This document shows, piece by piece, positions 15,834 through 23,816 of a stretch of DNA of 26,954 nucleotides. Position 1 is the stretch's first letter. Each line of letters starts with the position of its first letter. The stretch spans positions 1 to 26,954 of the forward strand of contig CAZIGM010000027.1 of assembly GCA_964538675.1 (NCBI GenBank), written 5' to 3'. Position numbers and translations under genes: made by a program. The DNA comes from CAZIGM01 sp964538675. Its GTDB lineage: Bacteria > Bacillota > Bacilli > Tepidibacillales > Tepidibacillaceae. Below the pieces are notes generated by a model. That model saw only the letters and a list, made by a program, of their open reading frames with translations. It searched no databases and was not told the origin of the DNA.

Positions 15834-16244
15834 TCACCCCTCTGTTATAACATAACGTAGCATTGAAAACTCTTTATTAACTAATTCAGTCAAGCCATTA
15901 AAATAAATATTGTTTTCAGCTAAAATAGCCATTTGATAATCAATATCTACATTATTCTCATTAATTAACATAGACGTATCATCTTGAGTTATTATTTTTG
16001 GTTGATAAGAATTGTCTTTACTTTGTCCAATAACAAAATGTCTTGAATCAGAACGTTTACCTTGAAATACTAAATCACTTGCGTACTTTTCTTTTTCATT
16101 ATTTAATATATCCTCAAAAGATACATCCATCGTTTTATATCCTGGAGTGTCCACATTAGAAATATTATTAGTAATTAATCGTTGTCTAGTAGAAGATACA
16201 TCTAAAGAGCGCTGTAATACATTAATATTATTAAACAAATCCAT
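15834..16244 (-). CDS. flgB: Flagellar basal-body rod protein FlgB, first gene of the fla/che operon
   Basis: FlgB is a proximal rod subunit that adds onto FliE. The 136-residue product has the motif TRQRLITNNISNVDTPGYKTMDVSFEDIL at the N-terminus (family SxRxxxlAxNiANadTPgYk) and a C-terminal partner helix containing NVDIDYQMAILAENNIYFNGLTELVNKEFSMLRYVI. Length and motifs are normal. The ATG at 16244 has TGGAGGG five to six bases upstream. It is preceded by about 290 bases without a gene, holding the codY terminator and a candidate promoter, so this is probably where the flagellar operon transcript begins. Confidence 0.96.
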   Translation of the reverse strand: MDLFNNINVLQRSLDVSSTRQRLITNNISNVDTPGYKTMDVSFEDILNNEKEKYASDLVFQGKRSDSRHFVIGQSKDNSYQPKIITQDDTSMLINENNVDIDYQMAILAENNIYFNGLTELVNKEFSMLRYVITEG

Positions 16245-16308
16245 AGTTTACCCTCCAAATCTATTATAGAAAAACATACTTATTTTTATAATTAAATTCA
16301 ATTAGTGA

Positions 16309-16348
16309 TACTTCAATACAAAAACAAAAAATCCTGCAAATTTCGACT
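16309..16348 (-). promoter_or_regulatory. Candidate SigH-type promoter with Spo0A-like box in front of the fla/che operon
   Basis: In the minus orientation the site reads GCAGGATTT (16337-16329), 11 bases, ATTGAAGTA (16317-16309). That fits the SigH pattern RNAGGAWWW-N11/12-RNNGAATWW with a single mismatch (G for T). Directly upstream is AGTCGAAA (16348-16341), one mismatch from the Spo0A box TGTCGAA. No good SigA pair with 16-18 spacing and no SigD site (TAAA-N15-GCCGATAT) is visible in this gap. AATTTGCAGGATTTT (16342-16328) also resembles the CodY box at 11 of 15 positions. It is about 65 bases before flgB. This is inference from consensus matching in AT-rich DNA. Confidence 0.4.
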
Positions 16349-16415
16349 TCTTTTAAAAAATTTTGTCATGATATCCTCTTCTTTAAAAGTATAATATCAA
16401 ATTTATTAAAAAACA

Positions 16416-16439
16416 AAAAGTCCTAATCATAGGACTTTT
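16416..16439 (-). terminator. Intrinsic terminator after codY
   Basis: A perfect 10-bp stem AAAAGTCCTA / TAGGACTTTT with a four-base loop is followed, in the codY direction, by TGTTTTTTAA, a good U-tract. It lies about 93 bases after the codY stop and separates the housekeeping operon from the flagellar operon. On the opposite strand the stem is followed by GTATGAAAG, so it works as a terminator for the minus strand only. The 93 bases between the codY stop and the stem are AT-rich with no gene seen; they contain a TTTGTCGAA match to the Spo0A box at 16500-16492. Confidence 0.9.
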
Positions 16440-16532
16440 GTATGAAAGTAGGAAATAGTAATATATTTTTATAGAAATAAAAGTTTTTAAATTCGACAAA
16501 TATTTACAAACAATGAACAATTTGTTTTTTAT

Positions 16533-17315
16533 TTAATTTAATCTTAATTTTTCCAATTCAAAAAGTAATTTATCATTTAAAACTTTAATATATGTTCCTT
16601 TCATGCCTAGTGAACGAGATTCAATAACACCGGCACTCTCTAATTTTCTTAAAGCGTTTACTATAACAGAACGAGTTATTCCTACTCTATCAGCAATTTT
16701 ACTTGCTACTAACAGACCCTCTTTTCCGTTCAATTGTTCAAAAATATGTTCAACAGCTTCGAGTTCACTATATGAAAGTGAACCAATAGCCATTTGCACA
16801 ACAGCTTTATTTCTAACATCTTCCTCAATAGCTTCTGATCTTCCCCTTAGAATTTCCATTCCAATAACAGTTGCCCCATACTCAGCAAGAACCAAATCTT
16901 CGTCATTATATTGTTCGTTTAATCGACCCAATATTAGAGTGCCCAATCTATCACCACCACCTATTATTGGAACTAGAGCAGTAAAACTATTCTCAAATAT
17001 TTCTTTCATTTCAGTAGGAAAAGAAGTTAAGGGATTATCTATACCAATATTTGAGATTGTTTCATCTTGTTTTAATAACAATGAATTATATTCCTCCGGA
17101 AATTTTCTATTTTCAATCATATACATTACTCGATCGTTATTAATTGGTTGTGCAATAGTAATTCCTAACATGTCGCCATCAGGATTAACAACAAAAATAT
17201 TTGCATCGATTACATCACTTAACACCTCAGACATTTCACTAAAATTCACTGCATGACCTGCTGTTTTTTGTAGTAGACGATTAATTCTTCTAGTTTTTGC
17301 TAATAAGTTCATCAT
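16533..17315 (-). CDS. codY: Global transcriptional repressor CodY
   Basis: CodY senses branched-chain amino acids and GTP and represses nutrient-scavenging and motility genes in Bacilli. The 260-residue product has an N-terminal GAF domain (residues about 1-155, with DANIFVVNPDGDMLGITI, FPEEYNSLLL, TALVPIIGGGDRLGTLILGRL and AEYGATVIGMEI), a linker helix region (VRNKAVVQMAIGSLSYSELEAVEHIF), and a C-terminal winged helix-turn-helix (about 204-225, VASKIADRVGITRSVIVNALRK) identical in the recognition part to the known protein. I used ATG at 17315, eight bases after AGGGGG; the next codon is also ATG. It is the last gene before the terminator and follows hslU by 19 bases, as in the B. subtilis codY operon. 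Confidence 0.98.
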   Translation of the reverse strand: MMNLLAKTRRINRLLQKTAGHAVNFSEMSEVLSDVIDANIFVVNPDGDMLGITIAQPINNDRVMYMIENRKFPEEYNSLLLKQDETISNIGIDNPLTSFPTEMKEIFENSFTALVPIIGGGDRLGTLILGRLNEQYNDEDLVLAEYGATVIGMEILRGRSEAIEEDVRNKAVVQMAIGSLSYSELEAVEHIFEQLNGKEGLLVASKIADRVGITRSVIVNALRKLESAGVIESRSLGMKGTYIKVLNDKLLFELEKLRLN

Positions 17316-17334
17316 ATTACAATCCCCCTGAAAT

Positions 17335-18732
17335 TTACAAAATATATTGAGCTAAGTCCCTATTTTTTACAAGCTTAGAAAGTTTATCATTAACGTACTC
17401 CGGTGTTATTTGTATACTTTTTAAATTAATATCTGGTGCTTCATAAGAAAGGTCTTCCAACAATTTTTCAAGTAATGTATTTAAACGTCTGGCTCCTATA
17501 TTCACCGTCTCTTGATTAACATCGTAAGCTAACTTTGCTAGCTCACAAATAGCTTGTTCAGTAAACTCAATATCAATACCTTCCGTTTTTAATAAAGATA
17601 TATATTGTTTTGTTAGAGCATTTTTTGGTTCAGTTAAAATTCGAATAAAGTCCTCAGCTTTTAAATCATCTAATTCGACTCTAATAGGAAATCTTCCTTG
17701 CAATTCTGGAATTAAATCCGAAGGTTTTGACATATGAAAAGCTCCAGCTGCAATAAATAAGACATAATCTGTTTTAACTGCTCCGTATTTAGTTATGACA
17801 GTTGATCCTTCTACAATAGGTAAAATGTCCCTCTGTACACCTTCTCTTGATACATCAGGTCCTCTTTCTTTTCCTACTATTTTATCAATTTCATCAATAA
17901 AAATAATTCCTGACTGCTCTGCCCTATCTATTGATTCTTGAGTAACTTCATCCATATCAATTAATTTTTGAGCCTCTTCTTGAATCAAATACTTTCTTGC
18001 TTCCTTTATTGATAATTTCCTTTTTTTGACTTTCTTTGGTAGCATACTTCCTAAAGCATCTTGTAAGTTAATACCCATTTGTTCCATACCTGATCCTGAA
18101 AATAGTTCAAACATTGAAGGATTGTTATCCTCTATTTCTATATCAATTATTTCATCATCTAGCTCACCATTTAATAACTTAAATTTTATTGAACGCTTTT
18201 TCTGATTAATATCCTCATTATTATTATTAACATTATGTTCAAATTCAGGTTCATGCCCTTTATTAAATAACATCTCTATTGGATTGTTTACTGCTTTATT
18301 TTTTTTAGGGTAAGGTACCAGAATATCAACTATTCTATCATTAGCTAACATTTCAGCTTTATCCTTAACTTCTTCTGTTTTCTCAGCTTTCACCATGCGA
18401 ATAGACGTTTCAATTAGATCTCTAACCATAGATTCAACATCACGTCCAACATAACCAACTTCAGTAAATTTTGTCGCTTCAATCTTTACAAAAGGAGCCC
18501 CTACAAATTTTGCTAAACGTCTAGCGATTTCAGTTTTACCTACCCCTGTAGGTCCAATCATCAAAATATTTTTAGGAACAATCTCTTCCCGAATTGTCTC
18601 ATCTAAAAGACTTCTACGATAACGATTCCTTAGAGCAACTGCTACTGAACGTTTCGCATCATTTTGCCCAACAACGTATTTATCTAATGCCGCAACAATT
18701 TCACGAGGAGTTAAGGAAATATGCAAGTTCAT
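17335..18732 (-). CDS. hslU: ATP-dependent protease ATPase subunit HslU (ClpY)
   Basis: HslU is the AAA+ unfoldase ring that feeds proteins into the HslV peptidase. The 465-residue product has Walker A GPTGVGKT (residues 60-67), the pore loop GYVGRD (93-98), the family-specific I domain (about 110-240, here with an Asn/Asp-rich insert), Walker B FIDEID (278-283), the sensor/arginine-finger region SKPSDLIPELQGRFPIRVELDDL, and the C-terminal tail RDLAQYIL, which inserts into HslV. All elements for activity are present. It starts 12 bases after the hslV stop and is presumably translated from the same transcript. Confidence 0.98.
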   Translation of the reverse strand: MNLHISLTPREIVAALDKYVVGQNDAKRSVAVALRNRYRRSLLDETIREEIVPKNILMIGPTGVGKTEIARRLAKFVGAPFVKIEATKFTEVGYVGRDVESMVRDLIETSIRMVKAEKTEEVKDKAEMLANDRIVDILVPYPKKNKAVNNPIEMLFNKGHEPEFEHNVNNNNEDINQKKRSIKFKLLNGELDDEIIDIEIEDNNPSMFELFSGSGMEQMGINLQDALGSMLPKKVKKRKLSIKEARKYLIQEEAQKLIDMDEVTQESIDRAEQSGIIFIDEIDKIVGKERGPDVSREGVQRDILPIVEGSTVITKYGAVKTDYVLFIAAGAFHMSKPSDLIPELQGRFPIRVELDDLKAEDFIRILTEPKNALTKQYISLLKTEGIDIEFTEQAICELAKLAYDVNQETVNIGARRLNTLLEKLLEDLSYEAPDINLKSIQITPEYVNDKLSKLVKNRDLAQYIL

Positions 18733-18744
18733 CAGATTACCCCC

Positions 18745-19287
18745 TTATAAAGTTTCAATTATTATATTGTTATTTGTAAATACACATATCTCTGATGCAA
18801 TTTTTAAAGATGCTTCTGCTATTTCTTTAGCAGTTAAATTCGGCGAATATTTTTTTAATGCTCTTCCAGCACTTAGTGCAAAGTTTCCTCCGGATCCTAT
18901 TACTAAAATTCCATCGTCTGGTTCAATAACTTCACCACTTCCAGATATTAATAATAAATTATCGTTATTCATAACTATTAACATAGCTTCTAATTGTCTT
19001 AATGCCTTATCCATTCTCCACTCTTTTGCTAATTCTACAGCTGCTCTTGAAAGATTACCATGATACTCCTCTAATTTCCCCTCAAATTTTTCAAATAATG
19101 TAAATGCGTCTGCAACAGACCCCGCGAATCCAGCTAAAACTTTATCGTGATACAGCTTTCTAACCTTTTTTGCAGTATGCTTCATTATTACTGAATTTCC
19201 AAGAGTTACTTGTCCGTCCCCTGCCATAGCTGATTGTCCATTGTGCAAAATCGCAAAGATAGTAGTTGCATGAAAAGTCTGAGACAT
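18745..19287 (-). CDS. hslV: ATP-dependent protease peptidase subunit HslV (ClpQ)
   Basis: HslV is the threonine/serine-type peptidase core that works with HslU. The 180-residue product shows the proteasome-like fold with GDGQVTLG, the KHTAKKVRKLYHDKVLAGFAGSVADAFTLFEKFE block and IGSGGNFALSAGRALKKY. In most bacteria the catalytic residue is the N-terminal Thr of TTI after removal of Met. Here the protein starts MSQTFHATTIF, so six residues remain between Met and that Thr, and Met removal would expose Ser2, as in the B. subtilis serine-type ClpQ (remembered as MSSFHATT). The start is supported by AAAGGAGGATGA upstream of ATG at 19287. It lies 23 bases after xerC. Confidence 0.97.
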   Translation of the reverse strand: MSQTFHATTIFAILHNGQSAMAGDGQVTLGNSVIMKHTAKKVRKLYHDKVLAGFAGSVADAFTLFEKFEGKLEEYHGNLSRAAVELAKEWRMDKALRQLEAMLIVMNNDNLLLISGSGEVIEPDDGILVIGSGGNFALSAGRALKKYSPNLTAKEIAEASLKIASEICVFTNNNIIIETL

Positions 19288-19310
19288 ATACTCATCCTCC
19301 TTTTTATTTC

Positions 19311-20201
19311 TTATGCTCTAGGGTGATAATTATTATAAATAGACTGTAACTTTTCTTTAGTTACATGGGTATATATTTGAGTTGTTGAAATATTAACGTG
19401 TCCTAAAAGTTCTTGAACTGCGCGTAAATCAGCTCCAGCATTTAATAAATGTGTTGCAAATGTGTGACGAAAAGTATGAGGGCTAATTTTTTTTGTAAAT
19501 GCTAAAGATTCAACATATTTATTTATTATTCGTCTAATACTTCTATCAGACAACCGTCCACCATATTTATTCAAAAACAAAGCTTTTTCTTGTGGATTTG
19601 AGTTTAATTTCTTTCTAGAATTATTTATATAATTATTCAATGCCTCTATAGAATATTGTCCTAAACTTACATACCTTTCCTTTGCACCCTTACCAAATAC
19701 TAAAGCTGTCTCTGTAATAAAGTCAATTGAATCAATATTTAATGATACTAATTCACTAACACGCATTCCACTTGCATAAAGAACCTCAAATATTGAACGA
19801 TCCCTAATTCCCAATAGTTTATTAGGGTCTGGTGCTTTAAGTAGTTCATTTACCTCGTCAATATATAGAAAGTTAGGTAATTTCTTTTCAATTTTTGGAG
19901 TTGAAACCATTTGAAAAGGATTAACTTCTATATAATTTTCTCTAATTAAAAACCTATAAAAAGTCCTCATACTTGATAATTTTCTTGAAATAGTCTTCCG
20001 TGAGTATTTTTTTGTATTTAATAATGTCAGATAATTTCTTATATTTAAATAGCCAATATCTTCGATATCTTTGATTCCAATACTCTTTGCAAATTTCTCA
20101 AAATCTTCTATATCTTTTAGATATGTTCTTAGAGTATGAATAGATGCATTTTTCTCAATTTGTAAATATCCTTTATATTCTACAATATACTTATCAAACA
20201 T
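19311..20201 (-). CDS. xerC: Tyrosine recombinase XerC (CodV)
   Basis: XerC acts with XerD at the dif site to resolve chromosome dimers. I used ATG at 20201, six bases after AGAGGG; a longer reading to 20240 has no ribosome-binding site. The 296-residue product has the N-terminal SAM-like core-binding domain (about residues 1-90) and the C-terminal catalytic domain with all active residues: R147 in GMRVSELV, K171 in FGKGAKERYV, H242 and R245 in HTFRHTFATH, H268 in LLGHVNISTTQ and nucleophile Y277. It lies in the trmFO-xerC-hslV-hslU-codY order typical of Bacilli, which argues for housekeeping XerC rather than a mobile-element integrase. Confidence 0.95.
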   Translation of the reverse strand: MFDKYIVEYKGYLQIEKNASIHTLRTYLKDIEDFEKFAKSIGIKDIEDIGYLNIRNYLTLLNTKKYSRKTISRKLSSMRTFYRFLIRENYIEVNPFQMVSTPKIEKKLPNFLYIDEVNELLKAPDPNKLLGIRDRSIFEVLYASGMRVSELVSLNIDSIDFITETALVFGKGAKERYVSLGQYSIEALNNYINNSRKKLNSNPQEKALFLNKYGGRLSDRSIRRIINKYVESLAFTKKISPHTFRHTFATHLLNAGADLRAVQELLGHVNISTTQIYTHVTKEKLQSIYNNYHPRA

Positions 20202-20238
20202 TTTTATCCCTCTAACTCTCATTAATGCAAATATTAAC

Positions 20239-20253
20239 ATAAGTATAACTTAT
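20239..20253 (-). promoter_or_regulatory. Short perfect dyad between trmFO and xerC
   Basis: ATAAGT-TAT-ACTTAT is a perfect 6+3+6 inverted repeat about 40 bases upstream of the chosen xerC start and about 20 bases after the trmFO stop. It resembles an operator in size but could be chance in AT-rich DNA. No convincing promoter pair was found around it. Confidence 0.25.
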
Positions 20254-20257
20254 TCTA

Positions 20258-20290
20258 ATAAAGCCGAACTTTATTCAGAAAGAGTTTTAC
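20258..20290 (-). repeat. Partial copy of the hairpin repeat at the trmFO 3' end
   Basis: The 22 bases at 20258-20279 are identical to 24995-25016, and the neighbouring bases (GAGTTTTA on the given strand) continue the similarity after a small gap. The copy contains the small hairpin AATAAAG-CCGAA-CTTTATT. It overlaps the last codons and the stop codon TAA of trmFO (20273-20271), so the repeat supplies the gene's 3' end. The larger hairpins of the long copy near 25000 are absent here. Confidence 0.75.
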
Positions 20291-21587
20291 GAAAATAATC
20301 TAAAGAATTCAAAGCCCTTTCAGACAATTGAAAGTTTCTCTCTTTTTTATCTCTAATTTTTATTTCTAATGGAGGTAATAAACCAAAATTAGCATTCATT
20401 GGCTGGAAATGTTTTATGTTTGCTGTCGTTATATAATGTGCCATGCTTCCTAATACTGTTTCTCTAGGGAATATCACTGAATTATTTGAATTAAATACTA
20501 ATGACGCATTAATTCCAGCTATTAAACCTGAAGCTGCTGATTCTATATAACCTTCAACTCCAGTCATTTGTCCTGCAAAAAATAAATAATCATTCTCTCC
20601 AAATTGGTAAGTTGGCTTTAATAATTTAGGAGAATTTATATATGTATTTCTATGCATAACGCCATACCTAACAATTTCCGCCTCTTCTAATCCAGGTATT
20701 AATCTAATAATTCTTTTTTGTTCTCCCCATTTCAAATGTGTTTGAAAACCAACTATATTATATAAAGTACCTTCAATATTATCTTGTCTTAATTGTACTA
20801 CAGCATGTGATTCCTTGCCGTTTTTTGGATTTACCAATCCTACTGGCTTCATTGGACCAAATAATAAAGTTTGAATTCCTCTTTTGCCTATAACCTCAAT
20901 AGGCATGCATCCTTCAAAAAAGACTTCTTTCTCAAAATGTTTAATATCAGCTGTCTCACCATTAATTAATTCATTATAAAAAAGTTTAAACTCTTCTTCA
21001 TTCATTGGACAATTTATGTAAGCTGCATCCCCTTTATCATATCTCGAGGCAATAAATACTTTATCAAAATTTATACTTTCCTTTTCAATAATAGGTGCTG
21101 CCGCATCATAAAAGTAAAAATATTCTTCCCCTAGTAATTCTTGAATAGATTTTGCAAAGACATTAGATGTAAGTGGTCCGGTAGCAACAATAGTTATTCC
21201 CTCAGGTATCTCTTCAATTTCTTTATTTATAACCTCAATTAACGGATGATTGGTAATTGTATCAGTAATAAATTGAGAGAAATGGTTTCTATCAACAGCT
21301 AGTGCTCCTCCTGCCGGTACAGCATTTAAATCAGCACTTTTCATTATTAAAGAATCTAAGTTTCTCATTTCTTCTTTTAAGAGCCCAACAGCATTTGTAA
21401 GACTATTTGATCGTAAGGAATTACTACATACAAGTTCTGCAAATAAATCAGAATTATGTGCTGGGCTTTTTTTAATATGTTTCATTTCGAAAAGCTTGAC
21501 ATTTATACCTCTTTTAGCTATTTGCCATGCTGCTTCACTGCCTGCTAGACCCGCACCTACTACATTAATTGTTATATTTCGTTCCAT
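20271..21587 (-). CDS. trmFO: tRNA (uracil-5-)-methyltransferase TrmFO, folate- and FAD-dependent
   Basis: TrmFO makes m5U54 (ribothymidine) in tRNA using methylenetetrahydrofolate and FAD. The 438-residue product, of normal length, starts with the FAD-binding GAGLAGSEAAWQIAKRG (residues 11-27). It has Cys54 in ELVCSNSLRSN and Cys227 in FFEGCMPIEVIGKRG, the equivalents of the reactive Cys53 and Cys226 of the B. subtilis enzyme as I recall them. The C-terminal part has YLFFAGQMTGVEGYIESAASGLIAG and NFGLLPPLE. The ATG at 21587 has CGGAGGA upstream. Its final codons and stop lie within a repeated sequence shared with the sucD-dprA gap. Older names are gid or TrmA-like GidA paralogue. Confidence 0.97.
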   Translation of the reverse strand: MERNITINVVGAGLAGSEAAWQIAKRGINVKLFEMKHIKKSPAHNSDLFAELVCSNSLRSNSLTNAVGLLKEEMRNLDSLIMKSADLNAVPAGGALAVDRNHFSQFITDTITNHPLIEVINKEIEEIPEGITIVATGPLTSNVFAKSIQELLGEEYFYFYDAAAPIIEKESINFDKVFIASRYDKGDAAYINCPMNEEEFKLFYNELINGETADIKHFEKEVFFEGCMPIEVIGKRGIQTLLFGPMKPVGLVNPKNGKESHAVVQLRQDNIEGTLYNIVGFQTHLKWGEQKRIIRLIPGLEEAEIVRYGVMHRNTYINSPKLLKPTYQFGENDYLFFAGQMTGVEGYIESAASGLIAGINASLVFNSNNSVIFPRETVLGSMAHYITTANIKHFQPMNANFGLLPPLEIKIRDKKERNFQLSERALNSLDYFRKTLSE

Positions 21588-21651
21588 TAAATAATCCTCC
21601 GTCTATCCAAAAATAACTTGATTTTTTTAATAGAAATTATGCTGAACAGGA

Positions 21652-23727
21652 TTACTGTAACTCTTCGATATATTCACATACCGTACATTTTACCTGTGTT
21701 TTTTTCTTTGATCTTTTTTCTACTAACATTCCATTACATTTAGGACAGGGTCTTGAAATCGGTTTATCAAAAGATATAAAATCACATTCAGGATAATTCT
21801 TACAGCCATAAAAAGTTTTTTTCTTTCCTTTGCGTTCTACAATTTCCCCATCACATTTTGGACACTTAACATCAATCATATTAAGAATTGGTTTTGTATT
21901 TCTACACTCTGGGAATCCAGAACATGCTAAAAACTTTCCGTACCTTCCTAGCTTGTAAACCATATGTTTACCACATTTTTCACATGTCTCATCGGATATT
22001 TCATCTTGAATTTCTACATCTTTCATTTCTTCTTCAGCAATTTTAAAACTCTTTTCAAAATCCATATAAAATTCATCTAATACATCTATCCAATTGAGTT
22101 CTCCTTCTTCAACCTTATCTAAGTTATCTTCCATTTCTGCTGTAAATTCAACTTTAATAAATTTGGAGAAAAATTCTTCTATCATCTCAATAACTAATTT
22201 ACCTAACTCTGTTGGCAAAAATTTCTTTTGTTCTAGTTTGACATATCCCCGCTTTTGAATTGTATCAAGGGTAGGGGCATATGTGCTAGGTCTTCCAATT
22301 CCTAACTCTTCCATTGTTTTAACTAAACGAGCTTCTGAATATCTAGGTGGTGGTTGGGTAAAATGTTGTTCTGGATTTGTCTCTAACAATTTTAATTCTT
22401 CATTCTCATTTATGTGAGGTAGATACTGCTCTTTATCCGTATCTGTTGAATCATCATTTCCTTCGACATAAACCTTAATAAAACCTAAAAATTTAATTTT
22501 TGATCCAGTTGCTCTAAATAATGCATTTTCTTTACCTATTATTATATCAACTGTCATTGTATCTAATATTGCTTGTGCCATCTGACTAGCAATGAATCTC
22601 TCCCATATTAAACTATACAATTTATATTGATCTTTTGATAAATAGTTTTTTATCGATGCAGGATTTCTTAATATAGAAGTTGGTCTTATTGCTTCATGTG
22701 CATCCTGAGCATTTTTGACTTTTTTACTTTGTTTTTTATGATTAGATATATATTCATTACCATATTTCTCTTTTATGTATTCCTTTGCTTCTTCTTGAGC
22801 TGAAGTAGATATTCTTGTTGAATCGGTTCGCATATATGTTATAAGTCCAACAGTGCCTTGTTTTTTTATATCAATTCCTTCATAAAGTTGTTGTGCTATC
22901 ATCATTGTCTTAGAAGCTTTAAAATTTAATTTTCTTGCTGACTCTTGTTGTAGTGAACTCGTAATAAAGGGTGGCGCAGGGTTTCTTTTTCGCTCACTTT
23001 TTTTAATTTCCGAAACATTTATAGGGTAACCTTCTATTCCTTCAATTAATTTATCTACTTCCTCTTTTGATTTTAATTCAAACTTTTTCCCACTATAGCC
23101 ATGAAATTTTGCTTCAAATTTACCATCACTGCTTTCCAAATTAAGTGTGACTGACCAATATTCTTCAGAAATAAAGTTGATAATCTCATTTTCTCGATCA
23201 TTTATAAGCTTTAATGCAACCGATTGAACTCTTCCTGCACTAAGTCCCTTTTTAACCTTTTTCCATAATAAAGGACTTATCTTATATCCAACTAATCTAT
23301 CTAAAATTCTCCTTGCTTGTTGTGCATCCACCAAATCCCCATTTATTTTTCTTGGATTTTTAAAAGCATCTTTTATTGCGTCTTTTGTAATCTCGTTAAA
23401 AATGACACGACAATTCTCATTTTCACTAAGATTTAATGCCCTTGATAGATGCCATGCTATAGCTTCTCCCTCTCTATCAGGGTCAGCTGCTAAATAAACT
23501 CTTTTTACTTTTTTCTTAGCATCTTTTAAACTTTTTAATATATCTCCTTTACCACGAATAGTAATATATTTAGGTAAAAAATTATTATCTACGTCGACAC
23601 CAAGTTGACTTTTTGGCAAATCAATTACATGTCCCATAGAGGCTTTAACAATGTAACCCTTCCCTAAATATTTTCCTATTGTTTTTGCTTTAGCTGGAGA
23701 TTCAACTATCACTAACGAATCTGGCAT
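21652..23727 (-). CDS. topA: DNA topoisomerase I (type IA)
   Basis: TopA relaxes negative supercoils by cutting and rejoining one strand. The 691-residue product has the Toprim domain (residues about 1-140) with E9 and ADPDREGEA (81-89) for metal binding, LVDAQQARRILDRLVGYKISP, the active-site block GLITYMRTDSTRIS with nucleophile Tyr298, and the GRPSTYAPTLDTIQKRGYV motif. The C-terminal region carries three four-cysteine zinc-ribbon repeats starting CEKCGKHM, CPKCDGEI and CPKCNGML. Length is as in B. subtilis. The ATG at 23727 has GGGGAGG upstream and a good promoter about 60 bases before it. Confidence 0.98.
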   Translation of the reverse strand: MPDSLVIVESPAKAKTIGKYLGKGYIVKASMGHVIDLPKSQLGVDVDNNFLPKYITIRGKGDILKSLKDAKKKVKRVYLAADPDREGEAIAWHLSRALNLSENENCRVIFNEITKDAIKDAFKNPRKINGDLVDAQQARRILDRLVGYKISPLLWKKVKKGLSAGRVQSVALKLINDRENEIINFISEEYWSVTLNLESSDGKFEAKFHGYSGKKFELKSKEEVDKLIEGIEGYPINVSEIKKSERKRNPAPPFITSSLQQESARKLNFKASKTMMIAQQLYEGIDIKKQGTVGLITYMRTDSTRISTSAQEEAKEYIKEKYGNEYISNHKKQSKKVKNAQDAHEAIRPTSILRNPASIKNYLSKDQYKLYSLIWERFIASQMAQAILDTMTVDIIIGKENALFRATGSKIKFLGFIKVYVEGNDDSTDTDKEQYLPHINENEELKLLETNPEQHFTQPPPRYSEARLVKTMEELGIGRPSTYAPTLDTIQKRGYVKLEQKKFLPTELGKLVIEMIEEFFSKFIKVEFTAEMEDNLDKVEEGELNWIDVLDEFYMDFEKSFKIAEEEMKDVEIQDEISDETCEKCGKHMVYKLGRYGKFLACSGFPECRNTKPILNMIDVKCPKCDGEIVERKGKKKTFYGCKNYPECDFISFDKPISRPCPKCNGMLVEKRSKKKTQVKCTVCEYIEELQ

Positions 23728-23781
23728 ATTTTTTCCTCCCCAAATTGTTTTAGAGATTGTACCATCTTATTAACATTCCCT

Positions 23782-23811
23782 ATTATTTAATAGTAGACTT
23801 ATATTTGTCAA
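23782..23811 (-). promoter_or_regulatory. SigA-type promoter for topA
   Basis: TTGACA (23811-23806) matches the -35 consensus exactly; 18 bases later AATAAT (23787-23782) matches the -10 at five of six positions. It starts six bases after the dprA stop and its expected start point is about 50 bases before the topA ATG. This suggests topA (and perhaps the genes after it) can be transcribed independently of sucC-sucD-dprA. No terminator is visible after dprA. Confidence 0.7.
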
Positions 23812-23816
23812 ATTAT

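Noticed and set aside
16263..16268. Perfect TATAAT -10 hexamer upstream of flgB
   Set aside because: Transcription from it would start at or inside the flgB ribosome-binding site, and no -35 element is present 16-18 bases upstream.
16603..17256. Long open frame (217 codons) on the plus strand opposite codY
   Set aside because: It is the antisense shadow of a well-conserved gene; no ribosome-binding site, no recognisable domain and a Ser/Ile-rich composition typical of shadows.
19311..20201. xerC as an integrase of a mobile element
   Set aside because: Conserved gene neighbourhood and codV-like sequence and length point to housekeeping XerC; no att-like repeats or cargo genes flank it.
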